A stretch of 64,000 nt of DNA from assembly GCA_002118135.1 (NCBI GenBank), contig BDIU01000240.1:186001-250000 (forward strand). The letters are read 5' to 3'. The notes beneath the pieces are model-generated. The model was not told the origin of the DNA. It saw nothing but the letters and a program-made list of their open reading frames with translations, and did not search any database. Position 1 is the stretch's first letter. Every line of letters starts with the position of its first letter. This document shows, piece by piece, positions 48,563-60,100 of the stretch. Origin of the DNA: Trebouxia sp. TZW2008. Taxonomy: Eukaryota > Chlorophyta > Trebouxiophyceae > Trebouxiales > Trebouxiaceae. Made by a program: the position numbers and the translations under genes.

Positions 48563-49989
48563 ATGCGCACCTACACTGCCAGTATGGTACGTGCGGTCGC
48601 AGTCACGATGATGCTTGGGCTGTGCCAGACAAGGTACGCAGGTCTGGTGGCGCAGGGGCCCAATTACACGCGGAGTCTGCCTGATTATAGCGTGCACCTC
48701 CAGATGCATGCTTACGCATGCCTACTGATGTCAACGCCAAAAGTCGCGGCATGCACAATAACAGGAGGCCTCAGCACCACTGTGCTGCAATTTGCCGGGC
48801 TTGCAGGTCTGCAGCCGAATTTCCTCTGCCAGTGTGGTTTCAGGAACTGGACATACGGCAAAACGCTAATGCCCAGCATCTGACTGTCAGCTATCACCAT
48901 CACAAGGTGGCAAATGGTTCCGAGCTCTCAATTGCCCATGTGAAGAGGGCTCCAAAGATTGCATACAGAGGCTCACAAATCTACACCTTGATGCTCCTGG
49001 ACCCAGATGCGCCGTCTCATGAACAGCCAGAGAACAGAAACTTGTAAGCTCCTGCTTCTTCCTGTCTTTGATGCAAGAGGCATGGGCAAGTGTTGTACGA
49101 TGCAGACACGATGAGAATCAGCGCGCACAGTATAAGGGCTCAGTATACATCATGCATGGAAGCAAATGATGTGAGAGCATGGCACGCCAAATCGGGCAAT
49201 CAACATGGCTACATGCTGATATTCTGAGACTTGCATGCAGTATCCACTGCCTGGCAACAAACACCCCCCAGGGACGCTGTGTAATCAGCAAGCCATGACA
49301 TTACAGCACACAAAATGCTTAAGCATGAATTGCTCATGGGCACACGCTGCAAATCTGAACTCTGTCATATTCGCATGCAGCATTCACTGGCTAGTGACAA
49401 ATATCCCCAAGGACGCTGTGCAAAGGGGGCAGGGGGTGCTGGAGTATGCCCCCCCTGCTCCCCCACCAGGGTCAGGCTTCCACCGCTACATCTTCAGGCT
49501 GTACAGCCAGGGAGACGACACCATCCAGGTTGGACATTGCAGCTTTCTTGGCCTTTTTGTTGAGACTTTCCATATCGAACGATATGGTCTGTAATGTCAA
49601 CTGACCACTCAGCAATCCGCCTTTTGAAGTTACTTTGCTTACAATGTAGCACAACTGTGCCTAATACTTTGCAATCTCTGCGCAAAGGTCATGCTATCTT
49701 CTCTGTATCAGTTAGTCATGACATATGTAGTGATTGAGAGCTTTGTGACTGTGGAGTTGGGACACATGGTTGGGACAACAGCTTTTGCACAGACGAGGCT
49801 GAGTTTTATGGCTACTGGGCCCTGCTTTTTGCGTGACAACTTGCTAGTGCCAAGAGGAAAATGTTGTTGCAGGTCAAAGCACCAGCGTCCAGAGCCAAAT
49901 TCAGTCCTGAGGATTTTGCCAAGCAGTACAAGTTGGGTGAACCACTTGCCCTGTTATATTTCAAGGCCAAACAGGAGGACACTGCATGA
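48563..49989 (+). CDS. PEBP-family protein (phosphatidylethanolamine-binding), probable secretory signal
   Basis: Small ligand-binding protein of the PEBP/RKIP superfamily; in plants its relatives include FT/TFL1/MFT, but I cannot place this one. Exons 48563-48633, 48807-49043, 49381-49528, 49873-49989; 190 residues. The hallmark DPDAPS sits in TLMLLDPDAPSHEQPENR, followed by HWLVTNIPKDA and the ligand-site segment FHRYIFRLYSQ; the C-terminal KFSPEDFAKQYKLGEPLA is typical. Exon 1 encodes MVRAVAVTMMLGLCQT, a short hydrophobic run that reads as a signal peptide; the in-frame ATG at 48584 is an alternative start. A possible AATAAA is at 50188-50193. A decayed copy of the exon 3 start lies in intron 2. 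Confidence 0.9.
49232..49430 (+). repeat. Exon-edge tandem copy: PEBP exon 3 start
   Basis: CATGCAG-CATTCACTGGCTAG at 49381 is preceded by CATGCAG-TATCCACTGCCTGG at 49241; period 140. The copy soon hits a stop. Confidence 0.88.
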
Positions 49990-51090
49990 AAAGTCCCAAC
50001 TACAGCTTCAGCGTAGCAAGCCATCAGCAGCTGCTGGCCGCACTGAAAAGATGCGACAAAAAGAGAAAAGTCTACGCCATTAGGCGTCATGACGGGACCC
50101 TCTGTCTAAAGAGGCAGCCCAGGATTGCTGCTTTGAGGTATACATGATGTGTGCTGAATCGGAGAGCAGTCTCAAGTTGTTTGTATCAATAAACTTTTGG
50201 GGTGAAACTGGTCAGTGGCTCATGAATTGAGAGGATAGTTCTGTCATGGTAACATGAGTGACTTGTAGGGGGCGAAATGACATTGATAGTGTCATTTGTG
50301 TGTACATTATGATGCAAAGCAATAGTTCTTGTGTATCAGTCAGCTCAATGCCTGAGTGGTGGTTCAAAGTTACTAAATTGGGAATGTCAGAATTGAGTAA
50401 AGTGGAGGCTTTGGTCATCCCCTGTTTGACAGCCCTGATGCCCTCAGACAGCACTAGAGGTTTTTGGTGAAAATTGAGATGCAGATGATTGCTCCATCTG
50501 TACTGTAGGACGCAACACGAGCTTGATAATAATAGCTTAACAACATACATCGAGGCATGATGCTTGCAAGTTTTGCAAGCTGCAGCATACATGCAGATGC
50601 ACATTGCAGCATGTTCTGCGCAATGCTCATTGACCATCAGCATTGGTTGTCACCAAGGCTTGCTGTACCATTGGCATGTGTACTTCTTGCTGATTTACCT
50701 ACATATGCGTGCTGCATGCAGTCAACGAGTTCTTGGTGCATGCTATGCATTAAATGACATCCCACAAGCATGCCATCGGCCTTCAAAATCGTAGCGGAGG
50801 ATATGCGGGGTTCCCAGCACATGTCATCACACCAACACAGTGACATCAATCTGGTTCTGAGAGGTTTTGGCATCAAGAAAGCTTGCGCACCATGCAATGC
50901 TGCTCTTCCTGCTGCAGTATTAGTAAGTGGACTGCTTGAATAGGTCTCGTGAGCTACATTTCCTAGACCTGTTCAGGTCAACCAAGGATCCAGATGAAGC
51001 GACCTGCGTCCTGAGCATCGATTGCATATCAGACACTGCTCTGCAAGCTACAAGCAGATCCCGACATGTTCGTCGTGACGCGGTAGCGAT
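49990..51090 (+). other. Intergenic region between PEBP and ORP genes
   Basis: 1.1 kb. Holds the PEBP 3' untranslated region, one family C dispersed repeat (about 50046-50136) and, from about 50940, CpG-richer sequence that is probably the ORP promoter and 5' leader. Open frames here are short and show no family features. Confidence 0.5.
50046..50136 (+). repeat. Dispersed repeat family C
   Basis: A-rich left end AAAAAGAGAAAAGTCTACGC, then TTAGGCGTCATGACGGGAC, then CTCTGTCTAAAGAGGCAGCC, the last part able to fold into a small hairpin (CTCTGTCTAAAGAG). Confidence 0.75.
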
Positions 51091-54000
51091 ATGGCGAGCT
51101 TTATCAAGAGCAAGTTCAAGGGGTCAACCAAGTCGACCCCACCTGTGAGCAATCAGTCCAGCTTTTCCGAGCCCACTGATGACGAGTTTCACGATGCCTC
51201 CGATGAGGTATGCAGATGTTGTGCGCCTAGCCGGTGCTGCCGTTTCTGGCTGAGATGACGCTTTGCAAGGCGTTGCATAAGCAATTTGCATACCTTGCAC
51301 TAAGACACAGCCAGTCTTTTCACATGCTGTACATCTGGTTGCAAACTATGCAAGCTCATCATGATACGAACAACAATTCCACATTCACACGCACTGTGTA
51401 CCAGAGCCTGAGATTCGTGAGGTGAACTGATCAGCAAAGTCTGTGCAGGCCCTCCCAGTGCAGACGTTCCTGCATCCTGATGCGCATGTAGATGGTGGGC
51501 TGGCTTTTGTTGACAAGCAGCTCCTGGAGTCCCAGCGAGCTGCAGTGTTGCAGTTGATGAAGGAGGTACTCTTTGCTGCGTTCACGCTGCCAGCAAATTT
51601 GCTGATGTCAGCAGATGACACTCCACAGCATGGAGCAGCAAGCTAATTTTGCAAGCTGTGCACAGGCGGGCAAGAAATTGCTGACAGGCCACATTGATCT
51701 GGTCAATTTCTCTGTGCCAGTCAAGATGTTTGAGCCAAGAAGCTATCTGGAGAAGCTGGCAGACGTGTGGGTTTATCCTGGCATGTTGTCTCAAGCTGCT
51801 GATGCCACTGACCCTATTGCCAGGATGAAGTTTGTCATCACCTGGTACAACTTCTACACACATGCTCTGCGTCACAACAGTTCTGCTGCACAGCATTGCA
51901 TTGCTGCAACGAGTCAAGCCACTACAGAGCGGCTTGCAGAACAGCATCATGGCCTTGACAGCTAGTAAATCATCACAATCGCCTCAGAAGCATGTTCTGA
52001 TATCATAGCACAGCATTGCAGAACAAGAGCACCTCAGATGAAGCATCGCAGTCTTGATTCCAGCGCTAGACAGTTGCTTTGCTGAGTCGTACAGTATGTT
52101 TGAGCACTGGGTGTTTCATCCATGCATTTTGTTTGTTAGAAGCGCATGCTAGGCAGGCTCAGTAGCTCAGCCAGGTATATATAGGAGCAGTCAACTGCCC
52201 CCAATCAGTGTTGATTGATGCAGGTTTGTGGCAGGCTTGCAGCATGTATATCAGTCTTGGCGCAAGCCATTCAACCCCATCTTAGGAGAGACATGGCAAG
52301 CGCAATTGTCGGACGGCACAGTCATGTTCATGGAGCAGATGAGTCATCACCCACCAGTCACCGCATTCCACATGATTGGAGCAGGTCAGTCGCTATAGAG
52401 CTGATGCCCTGCTGGGCACAAACATTGTGCTAGCAAGCTCTTGCGCAGCTTTATGGCATTCTATCGCATATTATGCGCATGATTAATGCACCAAAGTACA
52501 GCAGCAATGTGCTGACAAGCTGTTGTGCAGTTGTTTGCCACTCTATTGCGTGTTGTGCACTGTAATGGACAGAGCAAGCACACATTGCATGGCAAACGCT
52601 TACTCAGCATTCGTGCAACATCATGCATCCTACAATATTTCATGAGCATGCACCCCAGCACATGCCTCTGAGCTACAAATGCTCCAGCTAGGGATGGCAG
52701 CTTAGGCACAGCATTGGCTGCTGCCAATAAACAGACCAAAGCCTCACTATACAAAAGTGTTGGCACAGGTGGCAAGTATGAGTTTCATGGCATCTCTCAG
52801 CCTGAGGTATCTTTCAAGACCAATGCCATCAAGACAGCAGCTAAAGGCTATCGGCGGCTCACCTTTGCAGACGGCGGCAGCATCGACATAGAGTACCCTG
52901 TCTACATGATGAGGGGCATTGTCTACACCACCATGCCCAGAGGAGAATGTGTAGGCACTGCCAAGTTCACAGATGCCAGCAATAGACTCAATTGTGTGAT
53001 GGAGTTTGGCAAGATTGAGGGGACGGCCAACCCCTTGCTGCAGAGGCCGGATTCCCTTCAGGGCACTATCAACAGCTTTGATGCGCCTTTGACATCAACC
53101 AGCCCCCCTGAGCAGCAGGTACACATGCTCTAGTGCATGGCCTGCTGACCGGTCTAGACTTGCAGTCTGACTTACCAGTCTGACTTGCATTCTGACTTGC
53201 TGGATGCATGAAGTATAGTGCCTGTTTTGCGTCACTGTTACCTTGGTGTCAGGTGTCAAGTTGCCATAGCTCTGAAAGGTGCACAGGCCAGACATTCCTC
53301 AGTACACCATTGATAGCTTTTCTGCCTCGTTTACATCGACCAGCCTCTCCAAACAACAAGTGCACACGCTACGATTGCTTGGCCTGTGTCATCTTTGCTT
53401 AGGTGCCAGAGCTTGAATTGCCACTGCTGTGATCTGGCTTGCTAACTTTGGGGTGGCTGTTGCTGGTAGTGGGCACTGCTAAGCAGGCAAAAACACCATA
53501 CTGAGATGCCTTACAGCCTTACATTGCTGTCTGCACTAAAGCTGTGTAGACTAGCTGCAGACACCAATGCTGTGTCTGCATTGCAAGCTGCATCATCTGT
53601 ATGCCTAAATGAGACATTGACTTGTGGGCATTTTCCTCCTGAGACATACCAACGGACGGGATCAGGCAACTTGTTGCAAATGGGACACATGCCTGCTCAA
53701 CAGCAAGTTGCCAGACATCATCTGTTGCTTTATCACGCCCTCATTGCTGGTTGTGCTGTCAAGAATGATGCTGACTTTGTGCAATTGCAGAAACGGAGGA
53801 GCCTGATTCCCCGGCCAAGCTTGGGTGGGTTGAGCAGTGCTTTGACCGGTTTGTCTGTCAGCAAGCCTGAGGACCAGCAGCACCAAACGCCAGTGGCCTG
53901 CTGCCAGGGCAACTGGCTATCACACCTGGACTGGGACGGCCAAAGGTGCAGGCTTCTATGCTGAACCCTTGAATTCCAATGTACTTCATGAGCAACATGG

Positions 54001-54625
54001 CACGCTGGCATGTATGCTGCACCAGGACTAATGCTGTAAGGCGATTAGCAGTACAGCAGTCTTTCTCTGTCAGGTGCAGGCGTGCTGCATGCTGTTGAGT
54101 CCTTGCTACCATTGCTGAATACAGGCAAGATGGCAAGTAACATTTGCAAGGCAGACAGCCTTTGCCTTGCCACCACATCTACACAGCTGCCCTGAGCCCA
54201 ATGCAACTTCAGGAGGCAATAAGTCTCTTGCATGCTGTGCACACTTAGTGGGGGTTTCACTGCCCAAAGCAGTGTCTATCTGCATTGAGTGCATCTGTGT
54301 AAGCGGCTGCTGCACTGCAGCAGCAAGCTAGGGCTGCTTTTACTCACAGAGGCTCCCACTATGACGCCCAAAAGAGCACAGGTCACTTTTCTGTTCTTCT
54401 CTTCAAGGAAATGTGTGTTATGGCAGGTGGTGGACACTGCTAGATACCAAGCCTGACCGATGGACACAGACGCAGCACGTACTGCCATCAGACAGCTCCA
54501 AGCGGCTGGATTTACAGACCCTTCTGACAGGAGACGTCGTGGCTGCTCAAGAGATGAAAGTAGAGCTCGAAAACTTGCAACGGGCAGATGCCAAAATACG
54601 GAAAGCAGCTGCATCCTTGGGTTGA
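51091..54625 (+). CDS. Oxysterol-binding-protein-related protein (ORP), no PH domain
   Basis: Lipid-transfer protein that exchanges sterols or phosphoinositides at membrane contact sites. Exons 51091-51207, 51449-51565, 51666-51844, 52224-52384, 52769-53118, 53791-53945, 54427-54625; 425 residues, the length of plant short ORPs. It starts MASFIKSKFKG, then an acidic Ser-rich stretch, then the OSBP domain: DLVNFSVPVKMFEPRSYLEK, RKPFNPILGETWQA and the family signature EQMSHHPPVTAFH in exon 4. The C-terminus GNWLSHLDWDGQR, then WWTLLDT and a helical end rich in charged residues, is typical. No FFAT motif or PH domain is seen. A decayed copy of the exon 5 end lies in intron 5. A possible AATAAA is at 54716-54721. 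Confidence 0.95.
52135..52205 (-). repeat. Dispersed repeat family A, copy 3
   Basis: Reverse-strand copy in ORP intron 3 (GCATGCTAGGCAGGCTCAG ... GGAGCAGTCAACTGCCCCC), degenerate. Confidence 0.7.
53060..53370 (+). repeat. Exon-edge tandem copy: ORP exon 5 3' end
   Basis: The last ~60 nt of exon 5 (ends 53118, CAG-GTACAC) recur degenerately, ending at 53359 (CAA-GTGCAC); period 241. Confidence 0.8.
54320..54410 (-). repeat. Dispersed repeat family C, reverse copy
   Basis: ORP intron 6. GGGCTGCTTTTACTCACAGA, then GGCTCCCACTATGACGCC; reverse complement of the 50046 copy. Confidence 0.65.
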
Positions 54626-54988
54626 GCTGGTTGATTTGTCAACTGAGCAGCAAATAGAATGCTTTTGCTTTGGGCAAGTGCAGATAAGTCAAGTTGTAGT
54701 GTCCACAGCAGCAGCAATAAATGTCACAGCAGGTTTGCATTGGCAACGTATTGTTTCATGCAAGGTGTCACTTAGGATAAAGTTTTAGAGAGTGCAGCAG
54801 TGCTGACTAGACTATTGAACTTTTGTATTACTTTAGGACTGTGGTTTTTGAAACTCTGACTGCCTTCAGATGCCTGGCTTTGCAAATTGCATCTGACTTT
54901 TGCTAGTTTGCTGCTGCTGATCAACACTTCACCAAGTCTACTCCAGTCGAAGGTGACCGCGTCTGCATTTTTCGCAGTGTAGACCCTG
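54626..54988. other. Convergent intergenic region, ORP / TLDc gene
   Basis: 363 bp with both 3' untranslated regions. Nothing else recognised. Confidence 0.5.
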
Positions 54989-56529
54989 TCAGCTCTGACT
55001 TTTCCACATAATGCCATCAAGTCGCCACTGTTCTGGTGGTCCAGCTGCAACGTATGCCTGCATGTTGTCACACAACCCTCAACTCAGTCTTATAGCAACA
55101 ACAACAGCACAATCTGCAATCTCAGTGTTTCTGCATGTGGTTCGTAACATCTGACGTTTATTTGTGCATGTATGAAAGCTGGTCAGAGAGATCGATTGGC
55201 ACAATTCATAGCTTGCATATTCACACCTTCAGTGACACAAGTTCAGCTCCCTTGAGACTCTCAGTACTGGCAAACAGGGAACGCCCTTTCTCTACTAGTT
55301 TACTGTCTTTTGCATAGAAAGTACCAAGTCTGCTCTTGGCTATCTTGACTCGACCGCTGCCTTCAATGAGTGGAATTGACAACCCCTCTGCACCAAATTG
55401 AATGCCACGATTTGGATCGTCCACAACAGCCAATGCTGCCCCACCAACCTGCACGAAATTTCATTGTGGTAACTTGTAATGTCACACAGCATAGGGATTT
55501 GTTGACGTCAGGGCAATGTGCTCGGGAACCAATCACTGCATTCAGACTGCAGTGGCAACTGCAGTCATGACAATGTGATGTAAGGACAATTGTCTTGGTG
55601 AACAGAGCACTGTCATCAAAGAAGCCACATGCAGCAGGTCGCAAGATGCTGATGCTTAGCTCAAACAGCATGCTGAGCAGACATGAAAGCTTGCACTTTG
55701 TTGCACGCCATAGTACCTTTGGAAGCTTGACTGCTGGTTGAGTGGTATTGCCATCAGGCCAACTAAACAGAAACGCTGCCAAGGAGTCGCGATCCTCACC
55801 AAGGCCTTCCTGATGCACACACAACTTGTCAAAACAGCCTGACTTTGTGACTGTGTCACATTGCCGGTAGCTTTGGCGATGCTCAGCATGCTCAAGAGAC
55901 TTGCTGTACAGATCTGTTACCTATCCAGCCCTGTGGGTTGTACCCGCCGCATATTGCGCCCCCAGCTGTTTCTGCCAAGATTACTGTTGCGCCGTAGGTG
56001 TTCACTTGCTCATGGAAAGCTGAGCTGCTCCATCCATGCTTTTCAGCTGAGTAAGCCAGCCTGCATTCGACAACGACGACACATTTCACAGCAAGTGCAC
56101 AGCCTGCTCTTGAAGGCAGCAACAGAAGCGACAGCAGACATGCCTCAAAGGTAGCTTCTGCAGTCGGGTCTGAGCAAGCAGAGGTCTGAATATGGCCATT
56201 TCTTTGTCATCAGATTCCACAGGGTCCGCAAACTCTGTTAGTGTTGCTGGATATTGCTCTAGGAGAGCTTCGTCACTCATACGTTGCATGCCGCCTGGGG
56301 CGCGGTCCTCCAAAGCTTGCTTGCCAAACAGGCGACCGACAATGCGTTCAATCAAGTCTGGCTGCTCGCCATCAGCAGCCCGGACGAGAGGTCCGGGCTT
56401 GCGTCGCTTCACATGTGATCTTGCACCTTGTCGTCGGGGACGAGCACCATAAATGAAGTGTGTGGTGCGTTTGCATGCATGAGATGCCGGATAGGCCTGT
56501 CCCAAGGCATGTTCGACTTGAGCCAACAT
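54989..56529 (-). CDS. TLDc-domain protein, probably organellar
   Basis: TLDc proteins are linked to oxidative-stress protection and V-ATPase regulation in other eukaryotes; the role of this plant/algal branch is not known to me. Exons (minus): 56144-56529, 55921-56060, 55717-55805, 55227-55448, 54989-55057; 301 residues. Motifs: ALLEQYPATLTEFADPVE, LAYSAEKHGWSSSAFHEQ, ATVILAETAGGAICGGYNPQ, GEDRDSLAAFLFSWPDG, SRLGTFYAKDSKL, and LKAYVAAGPPEQWRLDG across the last junction. The first ~55 residues are Arg/Ala/Pro-rich and may be a plastid transit peptide. Exon 1 ends in a GC donor (GAG then GCATGT at 56143), required by frame and by the conserved PLRLAYSA junction. The acceptor of exon 3 follows AAG instead of CAG. 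Confidence 0.86.
55494..55625 (+). mobile_element. Family B MITE copy, degenerate
   Basis: TLDc intron 3. Shares GGGAACCAATCACTGCATTC, GACTGCAGTGGCA and GTAAGGACAATTGTCTTGGT. Confidence 0.7.
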
Positions 56530-57106
56530 TCTGTCGCCGGGTAGATTTCGAGAAAGTCAGAACATCGATCCAAGGATCAGAGGAATCTGACTATAACTGT
56601 TGCCGACACCCTGAGTGCATGACTGATGACCCCCCAAAGCAACCAGGCCATTGCAAGGCAGGTGGGGAACAATTCTAAGCAGCATTGTGTAGACAATTCT
56701 GCGGCATGGCATGAAAATGCCCAGTAAACCCAATGCATCGCAAGAGACTGAACATGCCTGAGCTGTTACTAGAGTGAGATAAATCCCAGCGAAAAGCCTT
56801 GAAGTTCGAAATTTTCATGAACAGCACTGCTCTCTTGCTGTCCAAGCTGAGTGTAAGACTGATGCAGGCATATGTTCACTGTACACAGAACTGCTGTGCA
56901 GTACTGATGCAGACACATGTTCAGTTTTCACAGAATTGCTGAACGTAAACAAACATTCCAAAGCCTAAGTTACGGATTAAATCTGAGTCCAGCTTCAGAA
57001 AGAAACAGCTTACCCATCAAGGAGGGCCGGACACATCAGAATATGCATGCACCTATACTACATCATCATGCCTGCAAATCTTCAGTACACACGAAACAGC
57101 TAGCCT
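56530..57106 (-). other. Intergenic region between DEP 3' end and TLDc 5' end
   Basis: 577 bp. Contains the two-copy repeat at 56858-56942. Otherwise nothing recognised; it must hold the TLDc promoter (right after 56529) and the DEP 3' untranslated region. Confidence 0.5.
56858..56942. repeat. Two-copy tandem repeat, 45-bp period
   Basis: The units start at 56858 and 56903 with ACTGATGCAG and differ at several positions. Non-coding. Confidence 0.7.
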
Positions 57107-60100
57107 TCAGAAGGGCTCTATCAGCTCTGACATGCTATATATGATTCTGTGGGAGTGCTTGTCTGGCAAGGCCTTGTTGCCAGGCCTAACAGTCAAAGCC
57201 ACCTGCCAGCCTGCTGATGCAGCTGCTTCTGCCTCTTGAAAGCTGTCTGTGGCAAACACAATTTGGGAGGGCTTGTTAACTCCTACTGAAAGAGCAATGC
57301 TCTTGTAGCTGTCGGTGCTCACCTGCAACAGCATGTATTTTGAGTTCACCAAGCGGTGCCCTTGGATTCATCACTATGCATACTGGCAGGCAGTCTCAAT
57401 TTAGCATGACTCAACATGAGAACAACATGAGAATGCTCTAACACTGTCCCTTTTCGTGAAGCCAAGAGGTTCTATAATCTCTTCTGTAGTCATAGTGTGC
57501 AGTGCAACATAAAATGGAAAAAACCTGCGCCTCTTGGCTTCAACAACAACAAGCCAAAACAAGGTCCCAGGCTTCAATGCGTCAGCAAATCTTGATGCCG
57601 GGCTGCTTTCAGTCACAGAGGCTGCTGTCATCCGCCTTGCAGCAAAAGAGTCTTCTCCTCAAGTTCGCTTTTGGTGAAGGTTTTCTTACCTTCAGGCCTG
57701 TGGTGGTGTCAAAGAAACCAGACAGCAGGGGCCGTAGGTCACCCGTCTTGGTGTGAGTAAACAGGTCCTTCTGAGCCTGCCGAGAGCCACTGCTGTAGAT
57801 GTACACCTTCAGGCCCTGGCTCACCCACCCAGCTAGTGCAGGCTGAACGTCTTCATACAGGGCTGCGGTGAGCTGCCCGTTGGCAAAGCCCTCCTGCCAG
57901 ATGCGACCCTGGAGCAGCAGCTGGCCAAGTGACAATTCAAGAAGTACAACAGTAATCATACGGGGCTGCAGTGAGCTACCCGCTGGCAAGGTCCTCCTGC
58001 CAAATGCGACCCTGGAGCAGCAGCTGGCCATGTAACAATTCAAGGCTAACAGCAATTGTACAGGGCTGCAGTGAGCTGGCACAGCCCTCCTGCCAGATGT
58101 GATCCCGGAGCAACAGCTGGGCCAGTAACAATACAAGAAGTGTAACAGCAATTTGTATGGGGCTGCAGTCAGCTGCCTGCTGGCACAGCCCTCCTGCCAG
58201 ATGTGACCCTGGAGCAGCACCTGGCCAAGTCAAAACCATGACCAAAATAACAGCAACAAACAGTGACAACAAACAAAATATAGTAGTCATGATGCTGATG
58301 TTTGTGACAAAAGTACCGAGGAGGAGATCGAGTCAGTACACAATGCGGCACAAGTGCTTGGTGTATGTGGCCAAAGTCCTGGCTGGCTGCAAGTAAGCAC
58401 AGGCAGCTATAGCATCATACGCTCAGCTTTCCAAGATGAGCAGATGCTTTGAGTTGGTGCAGATGTAATGCAGCATTACATGTGAATGCTGGGAATGCGT
58501 CTGACAACATGTTGGTCAATTCACACAAGGACTGAAAGGTATGTAGTTAAAATCTGAGAACTGCGTCACAGCCAACACAAAAAACAGGATGGACCAAAAG
58601 TGAAGGCAGGCACAGTAATCTCTCAATATAAGGACGCTTGATCAAAGGACATCCTTGAGGTAAGGACAATGCAGCCGGGAACCAAGCACTGCATTCTGAC
58701 TGCAGTGGTACTTCTGATTAAGGACAACGGGATGTAGGATATTTTTCTTGGTAACCAGTGCAGCCGTTACAAAGAGAGAGAGATTACTGTACTCAGGGAC
58801 AACATGAAACGCTCAAACGCGCAAGGCATATGACTGTACCCCTCAGGACGGCAAAAAGCTTTTCCATGCAAGCGTGCTGTATCTGCTGCTGTGCAGTCAC
58901 TCGGAGGCGTAATCGTAACAAAAGAAGTTTGCTGTCCAATCGTTTACAAGGACCTCACCTCCCTTCATGCACAGTGTAAATGGTTTGGGATAGCACAGGA
59001 CCAAACTGGTTGGAGACGCTTGATTGCTCCAGTATGTACTAGCTGGGCCTGCTGAGCCTGTCTAGCATACCTTCAGAATGAATGAATGAAGAATGAAGTT
59101 TGCTGGATTGAGAGCTGAGGGAAGAAACTGCTGCTGGACAGACTATTTTTCAATGTCTCCACAATGTCTACAGGGGACTTCAGAAATGTCACCTGCAGTG
59201 TTTTAAGGCTGGTCAGCTTCTTGTCCTGCTTCATCAGCTCTTCAACAATCTCTTTGATGCCAAAAATTGCAGTGCCCTTGTCACACGCCAGCCAGTCCTG
59301 TTGAGATGCGAGACCATGTGCCTTTGCCTGCAATGCCATTCAAGACACTTGTTGGCGTGGAGCCTTGTCGCATGCCAGCCAGTCAGGCTGAGATGTGATG
59401 CTATATGTCTTTGCCTGTGATACCATGCAAGATGCTTGTTGGCATGGAGCCTTGTCACATGCCAGGCGTTGCTGCTGAGACGTATGTCTTCGCCTGCAGT
59501 ACCCTGCAAGACGCTTGTTGGCGTGGAGCCTTGTTGCATGCCAGCCAGTCCGGATTAGATGTGATGCTATGTGTCTTTGCCTGTAACACCATGCAAGACA
59601 AGTGTTGGCAAGAAGCTGTTCATAACGCCTCAAAGATGTGTCAGTAACCAGAGCAGTATAGTAATTTCCGCTTATAAGAAATCAATATAAGGACATTCTC
59701 CATGTAAGGACAAGGCAATTGGGAGCCGATCACTGTATCCTGACTGCAGTGGTACCTCTGAGTCAGGAATTTGATACAAGGACAATTTTCTTGGTATCCA
59801 AAGCAGTGAAACAAGACAAAATTTTATGATCTGCAGCACCTGCAACACCACAGATTCTCTTTGATGTGACACATTTGGCAACTCAGCAAGGTTGATGCTC
59901 TCATGTCATGATGCTCAGAGGCGATTCACACTTAATTTTGAGTGGTCATCATCGGTGCTCATAACAGTAACATGAGTGTTGTGGGCAATTTTTGTCTCCC
60001 GTTAGTGCCAAAAAGCAGCCGATGTCATCTGCGCTGACTACCATTAACCAACTAATGGCATGCAAACCTCAATTGAGTCGATGGTGGTGCGCCATTAGCG

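Noticed and set aside
50212..50897. Open frames on both strands between PEBP and ORP
   Set aside because: Low-information sequence, no family motifs, no splice-consistent extension.
57609..58220. Minus-strand frame of about 200 residues with repeated WQEG/GRRA-like segments
   Set aside because: Read-through of DEP exon 6 into its acceptor-side tandem copies; the copies disagree in frame with each other.
57885..58225. Regular direct repeats resembling a CRISPR array
   Set aside because: Eukaryotic intron, only four diverged units, and the unit is an exon edge of DEP.
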